From: Clostridia bacterium
GTDB taxonomy: Bacteria; Bacillota; Peptococcia; DRI-13; UBA5745
DNA length: 64,000 nt
Assembly: GCA_018434325.1 (NCBI GenBank)
Contig: JAHDPO010000031.1
Span: 1-64,000 of the forward strand
Direction: 5' to 3'
A program made the position numbers and the translations under genes. This document shows, piece after piece, positions 32,484 through 41,329 of this stretch (the stretch's first letter is position 1; each line of letters starts with the position of its first letter). Under the pieces are notes generated by a model. It was not told the DNA's origin. It saw only the letters and a program-made list of their open reading frames with translations, and made no database searches.

Positions 32484-33652
32484 ATATATTACAGGCTTTA
32501 AAGATGGGGTTTAGCGGTATCGCCGGCAATAAGCTGCGGTCCATTCTCACCATGCTGGGCATTATTATTGGTGTAGCGGCCGTTATCGTTTTAGTTTCTC
32601 TGGCCACGGGCACCACTCAGTCCATTACCGACAGGATCTCCAGCATGGGCTCCAACCTGCTTACGGTGAATATTCGGGGCAGGGGCAATGAGGGCAGCCT
32701 TACCCAGGCGGAAATGAACAAATGGCAGGAGGAGGAAGGCGTTCAATACCTGGCTCCCGTCATCAATTCCAGTCAGGAGGTGAAGGCGGGGACGGAAAGC
32801 AGCAGCGCCAACCTCATCGGCACTACCGACGATTATTTGCAGATGAATTCGTTGAAGTTGGCCGCCGGCCGCAGTCTGGCCGATATGGATATGGAAGGCC
32901 GCACCCAGGTAGCCCTTATCGGCTCGGAAATTGCCGAAACCCTTTATGAAGGGGAAGATCCTCTGGGCCAAAACATCAAGATCAGCGGCAGCAATTTCAA
33001 AGTGGTAGGAGTTATGGAAAGCGCCGGCTCCAGCACGATGGGCTCTAACGATACCCGGGTGTTTATTCCTTACACTACAGCCCAGCGGCTGTTGAAGGAA
33101 AGCCGCATCAGCCAGGTTAATATCGGCGTAAAGACGGCGGAGCAGGTGGCGGAGGTCAAGGCTTTTCTGGAAGAGGAGCTGTTTGACAAATATGGCAGTG
33201 AAGATTACTACAATATTTTTGACCAGACGGAGCTGCTGTCTACTTTGCAGGAAACCACAGCCATGATGGCGGTGCTGGTGGGAGGCATCGCCGGTATTTC
33301 TCTGGTAGTAGGGGGTATCGGCATCATGAACATTATGCTGGTTTCCGTAACGGAGCGCACCAGGGAAATCGGCATCCGCAAGGCTATCGGCGCCAAGAAA
33401 CGCCATATTTTGAGCCAGTTCCTGGTGGAGTCCATCGTTCTCAGCTGCGTAGGCGGTCTGATTGGCGTAGCTCTTGGCGTCGGCATTACAAAAGCCGCCG
33501 GCGCTTTGGTGGATAGCCTCAGCGGCAATGTCTCCTTTACTGTGGTTGCCATTGCCTTTGGTTTTTCCGCTGCTATCGGCATCATCTTTGGGGTTTATCC
33601 GGCCAATAAAGCAGCTAACCTTAACCCCATCGAAGCCTTGCGCTATCAGTAA
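32480..33652 (+). CDS. MacB-type ABC transporter permease
   Basis: This 390-residue protein has an N-terminal membrane segment with NKLRSILTMLGIIIGVAAVI, an extracytoplasmic MacB core domain (about 45-260) and three C-terminal helices containing VGGIGIMNIMLVSVTERTREIGIRKAIGAKK, the family signature. Start GTG 32480 overlaps the ATPase stop (GTGA). MacB permeases work by mechanotransmission together with the adaptor and outer channel. Confidence 0.92.
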   Translation: MNILQALKMGFSGIAGNKLRSILTMLGIIIGVAAVIVLVSLATGTTQSITDRISSMGSNLLTVNIRGRGNEGSLTQAEMNKWQEEEGVQYLAPVINSSQEVKAGTESSSANLIGTTDDYLQMNSLKLAAGRSLADMDMEGRTQVALIGSEIAETLYEGEDPLGQNIKISGSNFKVVGVMESAGSSTMGSNDTRVFIPYTTAQRLLKESRISQVNIGVKTAEQVAEVKAFLEEELFDKYGSEDYYNIFDQTELLSTLQETTAMMAVLVGGIAGISLVVGGIGIMNIMLVSVTERTREIGIRKAIGAKKRHILSQFLVESIVLSCVGGLIGVALGVGITKAAGALVDSLSGNVSFTVVAIAFGFSAAIGIIFGVYPANKAANLNPIEALRYQ

Positions 33653-33675
33653 TCCTGTAAAGGAGGCATATAGAA

Positions 33676-34881
33676 ATGGATACTAATAATAAAGGAAATA
33701 AAAGCATGCAGCAGGCCAGCCTGTTTTTGGCGTTGAGCTTACTGCTGACAGCCTTGCCTGTGGAGCCGGATAAGATCAGCGGTTCTGCGCCGGCTGCCGC
33801 TGCCCGGTTCCTGGGCGGTGGCGCCTTGCTGGCTGATAGCGGCAGCGGACAGGTCAGAACCTATACGCTTACCGAGGTGGGGGCCATTGCCCAAAATAAT
33901 GGCAGCGATATTACCCGCCAAAAGGCCTCCCTTGATCAGGCTGAGCAATCAAAAGATTCCCAGCTGTCCAATTATCAGTCTCAGGTCTATCAATATTACA
34001 ATAATCCCAGCTCCGGCATCTCCGAAAGTTCTTTATACAGCTTGCAGGATAACTACGAAAGCGCCTACAATTCTTATTTGGACGCGGAGGAAGCTTTGGA
34101 AAAGCTGAAACCTAAAGTAGCTTATCAAGCCCAGAAGCTGTATTTGGACATCCTACAGGCAGAAGTACAGATAGGGATTCAGGAGAAGGAAGAGCAAAGG
34201 CTGCAAGCCGAGTATGAGCTGGCTAAGATTAAAAATGCTTTTGGCAGTTATAGCCAAAGCCAGCTGCAAAGCGCCAAGACCCAGTGGGATAGCGCCAAAG
34301 ATACTTTGGAAAATTTGCGAAGCTCTTTGAAAGATAACAAAAATACCATGCGGGAGTATTTGAACCTGGCTGACGAAGTGGAATTCAAGCTGGCTGATCC
34401 GCCGGATTTCGGCCAGTATGCTAAGGAGTTTGACCAGGAAGAGGTGCTGGCGGAGGCCTTAAAAAACTCCCTTTCCTTAAAGCAGGCCCAACGGGAAGTG
34501 GATGAGCTCAGCAAAAAAATCGAGAGCTATGAAAACCGGGGGCAATTCAGCCAGGCGGACAAACTGGCGGCTAATGGCGCCTCTAAGGATCTGGCGCTGA
34601 AGGAGACAAAGCTGACCTTGACGAGAACGGTGGAAAGCACCATGAAGGAATTCAACGGGCTGGAGACGGCTTTGGAGAAGGCCAAGGAAAAGCAGGACCA
34701 GGCCCAGCGGGATTACCTGACGGCTAAAATGAAGATGAATATGGGGGCCATTACTTTAAATGAATTAAGGACGGCGGAAAAAACTCTGCTGGCGGCTCAG
34801 AAGGATTATGTGCAGGCCCAATATAACGGTTATTTGGGAGCGAAGAAGGTTATTTTGCTGAAGCAGGGCATCCTGGTTTAA
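33676..34881 (+). CDS. TolC-like outer efflux component
   Basis: This 401-residue protein has a hydrophobic N-terminus (LFLALSLLLTALPV), the TolC entry pattern YTLTEVGAIAQNNGSDI, and two long coiled-coil halves (about 90-200 and 300-375) ending in KMKMNMGAITLNELRTAEKTLLAAQKDYVQAQYNGYLGAKKVILLKQG. In diderms TolC spans the outer membrane. Here strand-forming segments are weak, so it may be a cell-wall-spanning version known from some Bacillota. Its place in the operon behind macAB supports an export role. Confidence 0.75.
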   Translation: MDTNNKGNKSMQQASLFLALSLLLTALPVEPDKISGSAPAAAARFLGGGALLADSGSGQVRTYTLTEVGAIAQNNGSDITRQKASLDQAEQSKDSQLSNYQSQVYQYYNNPSSGISESSLYSLQDNYESAYNSYLDAEEALEKLKPKVAYQAQKLYLDILQAEVQIGIQEKEEQRLQAEYELAKIKNAFGSYSQSQLQSAKTQWDSAKDTLENLRSSLKDNKNTMREYLNLADEVEFKLADPPDFGQYAKEFDQEEVLAEALKNSLSLKQAQREVDELSKKIESYENRGQFSQADKLAANGASKDLALKETKLTLTRTVESTMKEFNGLETALEKAKEKQDQAQRDYLTAKMKMNMGAITLNELRTAEKTLLAAQKDYVQAQYNGYLGAKKVILLKQGILV

Positions 34882-34941
34882 GGAATGCTGCTCACACAGG
34901 TGGCGCTGCACACAGCGGGCGCTGAAATGAGCAAAAAGCCC

Positions 34942-35008
34942 AAAGCCGGCCCGTTTTATTAACGATGATAATTTATTTATCATTCAAGATAAAATGGGCT
35001 GGCTTTTT
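34942..35008 (+). terminator. Large terminator with a nested dyad
   Basis: AAAGCCGGCCCGTTTTAT pairs with ATAAAATGGGCTGGCTTTTT with few mismatches, and its loop contains ATGATAA/TTATCAT. It should end the efflux operon. The inner dyad (34965-34983), about 80 nt upstream of the sigma-54 promoter, could also be the activator binding site of the next unit. Confidence 0.75.
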
Positions 35009-35052
35009 GTCAATATTGATATTAAAATAGAGGCAAATCAGGCAAAATATTC

Positions 35053-35069
35053 TTGGCATGAGAATTGCT
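35053..35069 (+). promoter_or_regulatory. Sigma-54 promoter of the cysteine desulfidase-like gene
   Basis: TTGGCATGAGAATTGCT has the -24 GG and -12 GC 12 nt apart and fits the sigma-54 consensus well. It lies 52 nt before the gene start, and a sigma-54 activator is encoded directly downstream of that gene. Confidence 0.8.
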
Positions 35070-35120
35070 CTATATTTCTGCAGATACCGCCTGTGGCGGC
35101 AGAAAGGAGCAAGAACAAAC

Positions 35121-36536
35121 ATGAACGAGGATATCACAAGCCAGGCTATAGCTAGCGCGGATGTTAAAAGCCAGGAAGAAATAAAGAAAAGCTTTCGAGA
35201 GGACTGTTTGGCTTTATTGAGAAAGGAGCTGAAGCCGGCCATTGGCTGCACTGAGCCCGCCGCCATTGCTTTGGCCGTAGCGAGAACCATGGAGCTTTTG
35301 CAGTCGACGGCAGGAGCCGCAGGCAATTTAACGGCTCTGGAAGTGGAGCTTTCCGGCAATATTTATAAAAACGCCTATGCCGTCACCATCCCCGGCACCG
35401 GCAAAGCCGGCCTGGAGCTTTCCGCAGCCCTTGGGGCAGTGCTGGCCGACAGCAAAAAAGAATTGCTGCTCTTCAAAGATCTGACGGCGGTGGCGGTTGC
35501 CGAAGCCGAAGCATTGATTGCCGGCAATAAAGTAAATGTACAAGCAGTCTGTGAGGCCCCCTCTGCTTTTTATATTCATGTTACCGCCAAGACGGCTGAG
35601 CATGTGGCCGAGACCTGGACGGAAGACAACCATACGAATTTAGTCAAAGCCCTTTACGACGGCCGCGATAGCTCTGCCCCGGAGGAAGGCCGGCTCCCCG
35701 GAAGCGCCGTAGGCGCTGAAAGTACCGGCAGTGCCGGAACGGCCAAAGCCGGTGTTTGCTCGCTGGTAGGCAGGGAAATGGTGGAACTGGTAGAAGCTAT
35801 AGAGCAAATCCCCATAAAGGAATTGGCCTTTTTGGAAGAGAGCGCCATTATGAACCGCAACATGGCCCGGGCAGAGCTGGAGCAGCCTGCAGGACTGGGG
35901 CTAGGCCACCGCCTGCAGGAATTGATGAAAAGTCAGGTGTTGGCTGATGATTTGATCACCAAGATACGCATTGAGGTGGCGGCGGCCTGTGACGGACGGA
36001 TGGGGGGGCTGCCCTTGCCGGTGATGAGCACCACAGGCAGCGGCAATCAGGGGATTTTGGTTTCCCTGCCCATCGCCATTGTGGCCGAAGAAAAGGCCTT
36101 ATCCAAGGAGCGGTTTTTACGGGGTCTGGCCTTGGGTAATCTGACCACTGCTTACGTGAAGCAGCACATCGGCAAATTAGCGCCTATCTGCGGCTGCGCC
36201 ATTGCGGCAGGATTGGGCGTATCGGCGGCGGTAGCCTGGATGATGGGCGGCAGCCCGGCTCAAATCGAGGGAGCTGCCAGAAATATGATGGCTAATCTGG
36301 CCGGTATGATCTGTGACGGCGCCAAGGACGGCTGCGCTCTGAAGCTGACCTCTTCGGCCTGTGAATCGGTGCTGGCGGCTTTTCTTGCTCTGGGAGGCAC
36401 GGAGGTGGGGCCCCAGGAGGGCATTGTGGATCAGGGCTTAAAAGGCATTGTGGCCAATCTGGTTATTCTCTGCCGGGAAGGTATGCCCAATCTGGACCGG
36501 ACCATGATCGGCATATTGCAGAAAAAAGCGGTATAA
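35121..36536 (+). CDS. L-cysteine desulfidase/serine dehydratase-like protein (UPF0597, CyuA family)
   Basis: This 471-residue protein has the signature LKPAIGCTEPAAIALAVART (about 39-58), then NIYKNAYAVTIPGTG, VMSTTGSGNQG, ICGCAIAAGLG and MICDGAKDGCALKL. Its conserved cysteines are thought to bind an iron-sulfur cluster, as in CyuA/CdsB, which degrades L-cysteine to pyruvate, ammonia and sulfide. ATG 35121 follows AAAGGAGCAAGAACAAAC. A linker of low conservation (about 180-215) is rich in Gly and Ser. Sigma-54 control and the neighbouring activator fit substrate induction. Confidence 0.88.
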   Translation: MNEDITSQAIASADVKSQEEIKKSFREDCLALLRKELKPAIGCTEPAAIALAVARTMELLQSTAGAAGNLTALEVELSGNIYKNAYAVTIPGTGKAGLELSAALGAVLADSKKELLLFKDLTAVAVAEAEALIAGNKVNVQAVCEAPSAFYIHVTAKTAEHVAETWTEDNHTNLVKALYDGRDSSAPEEGRLPGSAVGAESTGSAGTAKAGVCSLVGREMVELVEAIEQIPIKELAFLEESAIMNRNMARAELEQPAGLGLGHRLQELMKSQVLADDLITKIRIEVAAACDGRMGGLPLPVMSTTGSGNQGILVSLPIAIVAEEKALSKERFLRGLALGNLTTAYVKQHIGKLAPICGCAIAAGLGVSAAVAWMMGGSPAQIEGAARNMMANLAGMICDGAKDGCALKLTSSACESVLAAFLALGGTEVGPQEGIVDQGLKGIVANLVILCREGMPNLDRTMIGILQKKAV

Positions 36537-36616
36537 CGAAGGGGAGATATGCCCCTTCCGGGATATAGGTCAATGATCGGGAAATAATAGCCAATGGACG
36601 ATGAGGGGTGGAATGC

Positions 36617-38056
36617 ATGCATTTGGTAGAGGACGCCAAGGCTTATATTGAACAGACGGCAGAAGCCATCGGCCAGGCTTTGGAGATGGACACGACTATC
36701 GTGGACCAAAACTGCCTGCGGGTGGGAGGCACCGGCCGCTACCGCCACCGCCTGGGCTTACCCATACCTCACGGCTCTTTTTATCGGCAGATCATGGTGG
36801 AAAAAGTGCCTAAGATCATTCTGAACAACAGGGAGTCTTTTGCCTGCCAGGAATGCGAGGAGAAGGAATATTGCCAGGAGCTGGCCACCTTGGCTTACCC
36901 CATCGTTGTAGACAGCGAAGCTGTGGGGGTTATCGGCTTGATTGCTTTTACGAAAGAGCAGCAAAAAAGGATGGAGGAAAACGGCGAGAAGTGGCTATCC
37001 TTTTTAGCCAATATGTCCAGCCTGCTGCAAAGCAAGCTGGAGCTGCTGACAAAAAATCAGCTGCTGGCTCAGCAGTTTGAGGAGGCCATCAGCTCCTTCA
37101 ATGATAAGCACGCCTTTCAGCATCTGATCGGCGATCAGCCTAATTTTTTGGCCCTGCTGGAAAAAGCCCAAAAAGCGGCGGCAGGCAACGCCAATATCCT
37201 GATCACCGGCGAAAGCGGCACCGGCAAGGAACTGCTGGCCAGGGCTATCCATAGTGCAGGCAGCCGCAGCAGCAAGCCTTTTATCGCCGTCAATTGTGCC
37301 GGCATTCCCGAGCATCTGCTGGAAAGCGAGCTTTTTGGCTATGAAAAAGGCGCCTTTACCGGCGCCGGGCCTAAGGGGAAACCGGGAAAATTTGAGATGG
37401 CTCAGGAAGGGACTTTATTTCTCGATGAAATAGGGGATCTGCCTTACGGCATGCAGCCCAAGCTCTTGCGGGTATTGCAGGAGCGAGCTGTCGACCGGTT
37501 AGGCGGTTTAACATCGCTGCCTTTGAATGTGCGGATTATTGCCGCCACCAATAAGGATTTAGGCAAGATGGTGAAAAACGGCGAGTTTCGGGAAGAACTA
37601 TATTACCGGCTGCATGTAATTCCCTTGACGCTGCCTGCGCTGCGGGAGCGGCGACGGGATATTCCTTTATTGGCTCAGTTTTTTTTAGGGAAGCATGACC
37701 ATTTGCTGGGCGGCGCCAAACATCAATTCGCACCGGAAGTATTAAGAGCTATGGAGCGCTACGACTGGCCCGGCAATATCCGTCAATTGGAAAACGCTGT
37801 GGAATATATGGTCAATATGGCCCGGACGCCTATTATCGGCTTGCCTGATTTGCCGGAGAGCCTGGGGCTTTACGGTGAAGCCCGAAGGGAAGCGGATACC
37901 ACGCTGGTGGGCCAGCTGGCCGAGTATGAGAGGGGCATTTTGCAGACGATGCTGGCCGGCAAAACCAGCCTGGAGGAAAAGCTGGAATGCGCCAGGGCTT
38001 TGGGCATCAGCCAGGCATCCCTCTACCGCAAAATGAAGCTTTACGGCATTAAATAA
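36617..38056 (+). CDS. Sigma-54-dependent activator with a cysteine-rich sensory domain
   Basis: This 479-residue protein has an N-terminal GAF-like domain (about 1-140) containing CQECEEKEYC (about 76-85), an AAA+ domain (Walker A GESGTGKE, GAFTGAGPKGKPG, LFLDEIGDLPYGMQ) and a Fis-type HTH (ARALGISQASLYRKMKLYGIK). There is no receiver domain, so the signal is probably a ligand or metal sensed by the N-terminus. It likely activates the sigma-54 promoter of the preceding gene. The start at ATG 36617 is chosen for the GAGGGGTGG spacing; GTG 36608 is possible. Confidence 0.9.
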   Translation: MHLVEDAKAYIEQTAEAIGQALEMDTTIVDQNCLRVGGTGRYRHRLGLPIPHGSFYRQIMVEKVPKIILNNRESFACQECEEKEYCQELATLAYPIVVDSEAVGVIGLIAFTKEQQKRMEENGEKWLSFLANMSSLLQSKLELLTKNQLLAQQFEEAISSFNDKHAFQHLIGDQPNFLALLEKAQKAAAGNANILITGESGTGKELLARAIHSAGSRSSKPFIAVNCAGIPEHLLESELFGYEKGAFTGAGPKGKPGKFEMAQEGTLFLDEIGDLPYGMQPKLLRVLQERAVDRLGGLTSLPLNVRIIAATNKDLGKMVKNGEFREELYYRLHVIPLTLPALRERRRDIPLLAQFFLGKHDHLLGGAKHQFAPEVLRAMERYDWPGNIRQLENAVEYMVNMARTPIIGLPDLPESLGLYGEARREADTTLVGQLAEYERGILQTMLAGKTSLEEKLECARALGISQASLYRKMKLYGIK

Positions 38057-38174
38057 GGGCTTCTCAATGAAGATTCTTCCGGCAGCCCGTATTGCCGTCA
38101 CTTTTTTGCCATTTGCCGCATACATATGCAGGAAACGGCAAAACATAGGCGGCGGGAAGGGGAGGCTGACGATC

Positions 38175-38768
38175 ATGAAAGGCATAGATGTAAGCAAATA
38201 TCAAAGGGAAATCCAGTGGGATAAAGTAGCGGCTGCCGGCATGGAGTTTGCTATCATCCGGTCTTCCTGGGGCCGGGAGGCTCACCAGGTGGACCCTTTT
38301 TTTTATCGCAATCATGAGGGCGCCCAAAAAGCGGGATTGCATGTGGGCGCTTATCATTATAGTTATGCGAAAACCGCGGAACAGGCCCGGCAGGAAGCCG
38401 CCTTTTTCCTGGACACGATAAAAGGCCTGCGTTTTTCCATGCCGGTATATTATGATTTGGAGGACCCTTCTCAAGCCACCTTATCGAAGAGCGAAGCTAC
38501 GTTAGTTGCCGAAGCCTTCTGCCGCCGGGTGGAGGCAGCCGGCTATTTTGTGGGGATCTACGCCAATATGGAATGGCTGAATTGCCGCCTGGACATGAAA
38601 AAATTGCCTTATACCCTATGGCTGGCCCAATGGGGACCCAAGCCGGGTTATCAAGGCAATTTTGATTTATGGCAGCACAGCTCCCAAGGGCAGGTGCCGG
38701 GAATCAGCGGCCCTGTGGATTTGAATCTTTGTATGAGGGATTTCCCCTGCCTGCTGAAGGCTAAATAA
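38175..38768 (+). CDS. GH25-family lysozyme (N-acetylmuramidase)
   Basis: This 197-residue single-domain protein begins MKGIDVSKYQREIQWDKV with the catalytic-region Asp5 and has VYYDLEDPSQ (Asp94, Glu96), both typical of GH25 active sites. LAQWGPKPGYQGNFDLWQHSS near the end is also conserved. No signal peptide or wall-binding repeat is present, so it may act in the cytoplasm, leave by another route, or be phage-derived. The start is ATG 38175; GGGGAGGCTGACGATC precedes it. Confidence 0.9.
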   Translation: MKGIDVSKYQREIQWDKVAAAGMEFAIIRSSWGREAHQVDPFFYRNHEGAQKAGLHVGAYHYSYAKTAEQARQEAAFFLDTIKGLRFSMPVYYDLEDPSQATLSKSEATLVAEAFCRRVEAAGYFVGIYANMEWLNCRLDMKKLPYTLWLAQWGPKPGYQGNFDLWQHSSQGQVPGISGPVDLNLCMRDFPCLLKAK

Positions 38769-39621
38769 ACTTAGTGGTCAGGCTGCCGATGTGCTGGATG
38801 GTAACGGTGACTTCCTCGCCGGCAGTAAGCCAATTTTGCTGATCTGCCTCTTTGCCGAAAATAACTCCCGCCGGCGTACCGGTAAAAATAAGATCCCCCG
38901 GCTCCAGCAGGATAAACTTGGAGGCGTAGCTGACAATCGTATAGATATCAAAAATCATACGGCTGGTATTGCTGTTTTGCACCAGCTCTTCGCCCCGGCG
39001 GCAGGAGATGTCCAAATGGCAGGGGTCGAGCTCATCGGCGGTGACTATCCAGGGGCCGGCGGGTGCAAAGCCGGGCAGACTTTTGCCGATCAGCCACTGG
39101 GAGGTCTTTTTTTGGGCCTCCCGAGCCGAAAGGTCGTTGCCGCAGGTATAGCCAAAAATGTAATCCGCTGCCTTTTCCTTGGGAATATCCATGCCGCCCT
39201 TGCCTATGACAATGACCAGTTCAGCTTCATAATCATAGCAATGAGCATTGGCGGAGAGTTTGACGGGGGAGCGGTGGCCCGTCAGGGCGTTGTTGAATTT
39301 AGAAAACAATACCGGCTCCGGGGGATAAGTCATGGCCAGGCTTTTATGCATTTCTTCCACATGTTCTTTGTAATTCTGGCCCACGCAAAGGATTTTGCTC
39401 AAAGAAGAGGCCGGCGGCAGATAGCTGAGGCTGTCTTCCTTCAGCAGGGGTAAAGTGCCGCCCAGGCAGATTTTATCGATTTCTTTTTTGGCAGCCTCAA
39501 AATTTTCGATGGTATCCTTTAAATCCCGGGGATAACCGGCGGCGGTTAAGTCCAAGACGCCATCGTCCAGCTTTAAGCCTAAGCGGCTTTGACCTTCAGC
39601 GGAAAAACACAGCAATTTCAA
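38761..39621 (-). CDS. Fumarylacetoacetate hydrolase (FAH) family protein
   Basis: This protein of about 286 residues has the FAH-fold motifs ILCVGQNYKEHVEEM, FSKFNNALTGHRSPV, YDYEAELVIVIGKGG (metal-binding Glu residues), FGYTCGNDLSAREAQ and PGDLIFTGTPAGV. Family members hydrolyse or decarboxylate acylpyruvates and related diketo acids; the exact substrate is unknown. TTG 39621 is the likely start, because GGGGGA lies 6-7 nt before it whereas ATG 39642 lacks a binding site. It converges on the lysozyme gene with an 8-nt overlap. Confidence 0.88.
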   Translation of the reverse strand: MKLLCFSAEGQSRLGLKLDDGVLDLTAAGYPRDLKDTIENFEAAKKEIDKICLGGTLPLLKEDSLSYLPPASSLSKILCVGQNYKEHVEEMHKSLAMTYPPEPVLFSKFNNALTGHRSPVKLSANAHCYDYEAELVIVIGKGGMDIPKEKAADYIFGYTCGNDLSAREAQKKTSQWLIGKSLPGFAPAGPWIVTADELDPCHLDISCRRGEELVQNSNTSRMIFDIYTIVSYASKFILLEPGDLIFTGTPAGVIFGKEADQQNWLTAGEEVTVTIQHIGSLTTKFI

Positions 39622-39761
39622 GATATAGTCCCCCTTTTTCATTGCAGATTATTTTGTCTATTGAATGTGTACCGATTTCGTATATTGACTTTATGCTATC
39701 ATGACTGCAAAATCAAAGCAAGACTTTGTTGAAGCAGAGAATAGGAAAAGAGGAAACAGCC

Positions 39762-41204
39762 ATGGAGGAGAAATATCGGATTTATCCGGCCCGGTTAAAG
39801 GGAGAGGTTGCCCTGCCGGCAGAAATAGACCTGGCCTCCCGGGCCATCATCTGTGCCGCCTGGGGAGCGGGGGCGTCCGCCTTGACCATTGACGCCGGCG
39901 GCCTGGCCCCGGATTTGCAAAGGATTTTGGATGGCATAAAGGCCCTGGGGGCCTTGTGGCAGAAAGAGGGCGAGCGGCTGGAGATCATTGGCTGCCGGCG
40001 CAGCGATGACAGAAACCGCTGGGCAGATAAATTCAATGTCAGGAAAGATGACCGGGCTCGAAGCGGCAGTCTGCAAAGGGACAAGCTCCAAGAGGACAAG
40101 CTCAAAGAGCAGATGCCGTTGATTGCCTGCGGCGATTGCCAGGCTGTCTTTGATTTATTTTTGCCTTTGGCTTTAGTGCGCAGTGGCGGCGGCCGTTTTA
40201 CCGGTGCAGGGGATTTGGCCGGCCTGGATTTGACGCCTTACGAAAAGGCGTTCAGCGGCCTGGCCGCATTCCGGCAACTGGGAGAGGGCCGGCGGGATGC
40301 TCTGGATATAGAGGTAACGGGACGGTTTACGCCGGGCCGGTTTCTGATGCCTGAGCAAGTAAGCCCGGCATTTCTCAGCGGCTTGCTGCTGGCGCTGCCC
40401 TTGCTGAAAGGAGATTCGCAAATTTTCATGAGTCAGGAGCCGGCCAGCCGGGAGGCCATAGAGATGACGCTGCGGCTGATGGCGGAATTTGGTTGTCAGG
40501 TGAGCCGCCGGGGCGAGCGGGAGTTCCTCATACCCGGCCGGCAGCGTTACCAAAGCAGAAAATTTATTATTGAAGGGGACTATAGCCTGGCTGCCTGTTA
40601 CTTGGCGGCTTCGGCTTTAGGCCAGGAAATCGAGGTGCAGGGGCTGGCCGGCGCTTCGCTGCAAGAAAACAGAGTGATTCTGAATTTGCTGGCCAGGCAG
40701 GGGAAAAGGCCCTGCCAAGGGCCCAATGGCGGGGTGAGTTTTGGCGAGGAGCAGAAGGAAGCGGGTAGTCTGCCTGCTGCCAACGGGACTGCCGGGGAGG
40801 CTCTCGTCGATTGCCGCTTGTGGCCGGACTTGCTGCCGCCTTTGGCCCTCTCAGCGGCCCTGACCCCGGGCATTACCCGCATCCAGGGGCCGGCATCAAA
40901 GGAGCTGCCGGGCCGGCAAAAGGCAGAGGAACAGTTGCTTTTTGCTGTGGCAGAGGAGCTGAATAAACTGGGAGCCAGAATCGAAGTCGAAGGCAAAGAT
41001 CTGCTGATCCAAGGGGTAACGGCACTTGCCGGCGGCGCCACGGTAAGCTCCCGGGGAGATTGCCGTATAGCTTTAATGTTGGCTTTGGCCATTTCTTTGA
41101 GTGAACAGCCGGCAATACTTGAGCAGCCCTTGGCGGCAGAACGCTGCTACCCCGATTTTTGGCAGGATTACCGGCGGCTGGGCGGCCTGACAGAAGTCGT
41201 ATAA
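39762..41204 (+). CDS. EPSP synthase-like protein without the catalytic lysine (AroA family)
   Basis: This 480-residue protein has the two-domain EPSPS layout. DYSLAACYLAASALG and DCRLWPDLLPPLALSAAL match family blocks, but the active site is changed. The N-terminal PGDKSxSxR motif reads LPAEIDLASR (18-27), with Ile where the substrate-binding Lys should be; GNSGT is absent; SSQF is VSPAF; KESDR is KAEEQ. An insertion at about 84-118 is charged. It is unlikely to make chorismate precursors and may be a pseudoenzyme or a new transferase. GAGGAAACAGCC precedes the ATG. Confidence 0.7.
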   Translation: MEEKYRIYPARLKGEVALPAEIDLASRAIICAAWGAGASALTIDAGGLAPDLQRILDGIKALGALWQKEGERLEIIGCRRSDDRNRWADKFNVRKDDRARSGSLQRDKLQEDKLKEQMPLIACGDCQAVFDLFLPLALVRSGGGRFTGAGDLAGLDLTPYEKAFSGLAAFRQLGEGRRDALDIEVTGRFTPGRFLMPEQVSPAFLSGLLLALPLLKGDSQIFMSQEPASREAIEMTLRLMAEFGCQVSRRGEREFLIPGRQRYQSRKFIIEGDYSLAACYLAASALGQEIEVQGLAGASLQENRVILNLLARQGKRPCQGPNGGVSFGEEQKEAGSLPAANGTAGEALVDCRLWPDLLPPLALSAALTPGITRIQGPASKELPGRQKAEEQLLFAVAEELNKLGARIEVEGKDLLIQGVTALAGGATVSSRGDCRIALMLALAISLSEQPAILEQPLAAERCYPDFWQDYRRLGGLTEVV

Positions 41205-41329
41205 CCTGCCGGCTATTCATCAATTCAGGCGGCAACCCAGCCTCGAATCCGATTTTTCATAAAAAAGCCAAAAAGGGGAAAGATAGGGCTATCTGTCAAT
41301 TTTGCTTTGACGATAGGAGGAAGACGGAA

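Noticed and set aside
38175-38768. A prophage remnant around the GH25 lysozyme
   Set aside because: No holin, tail or other phage gene is nearby and the neighbours are metabolic genes, so phage origin remains only a possibility for the single gene.
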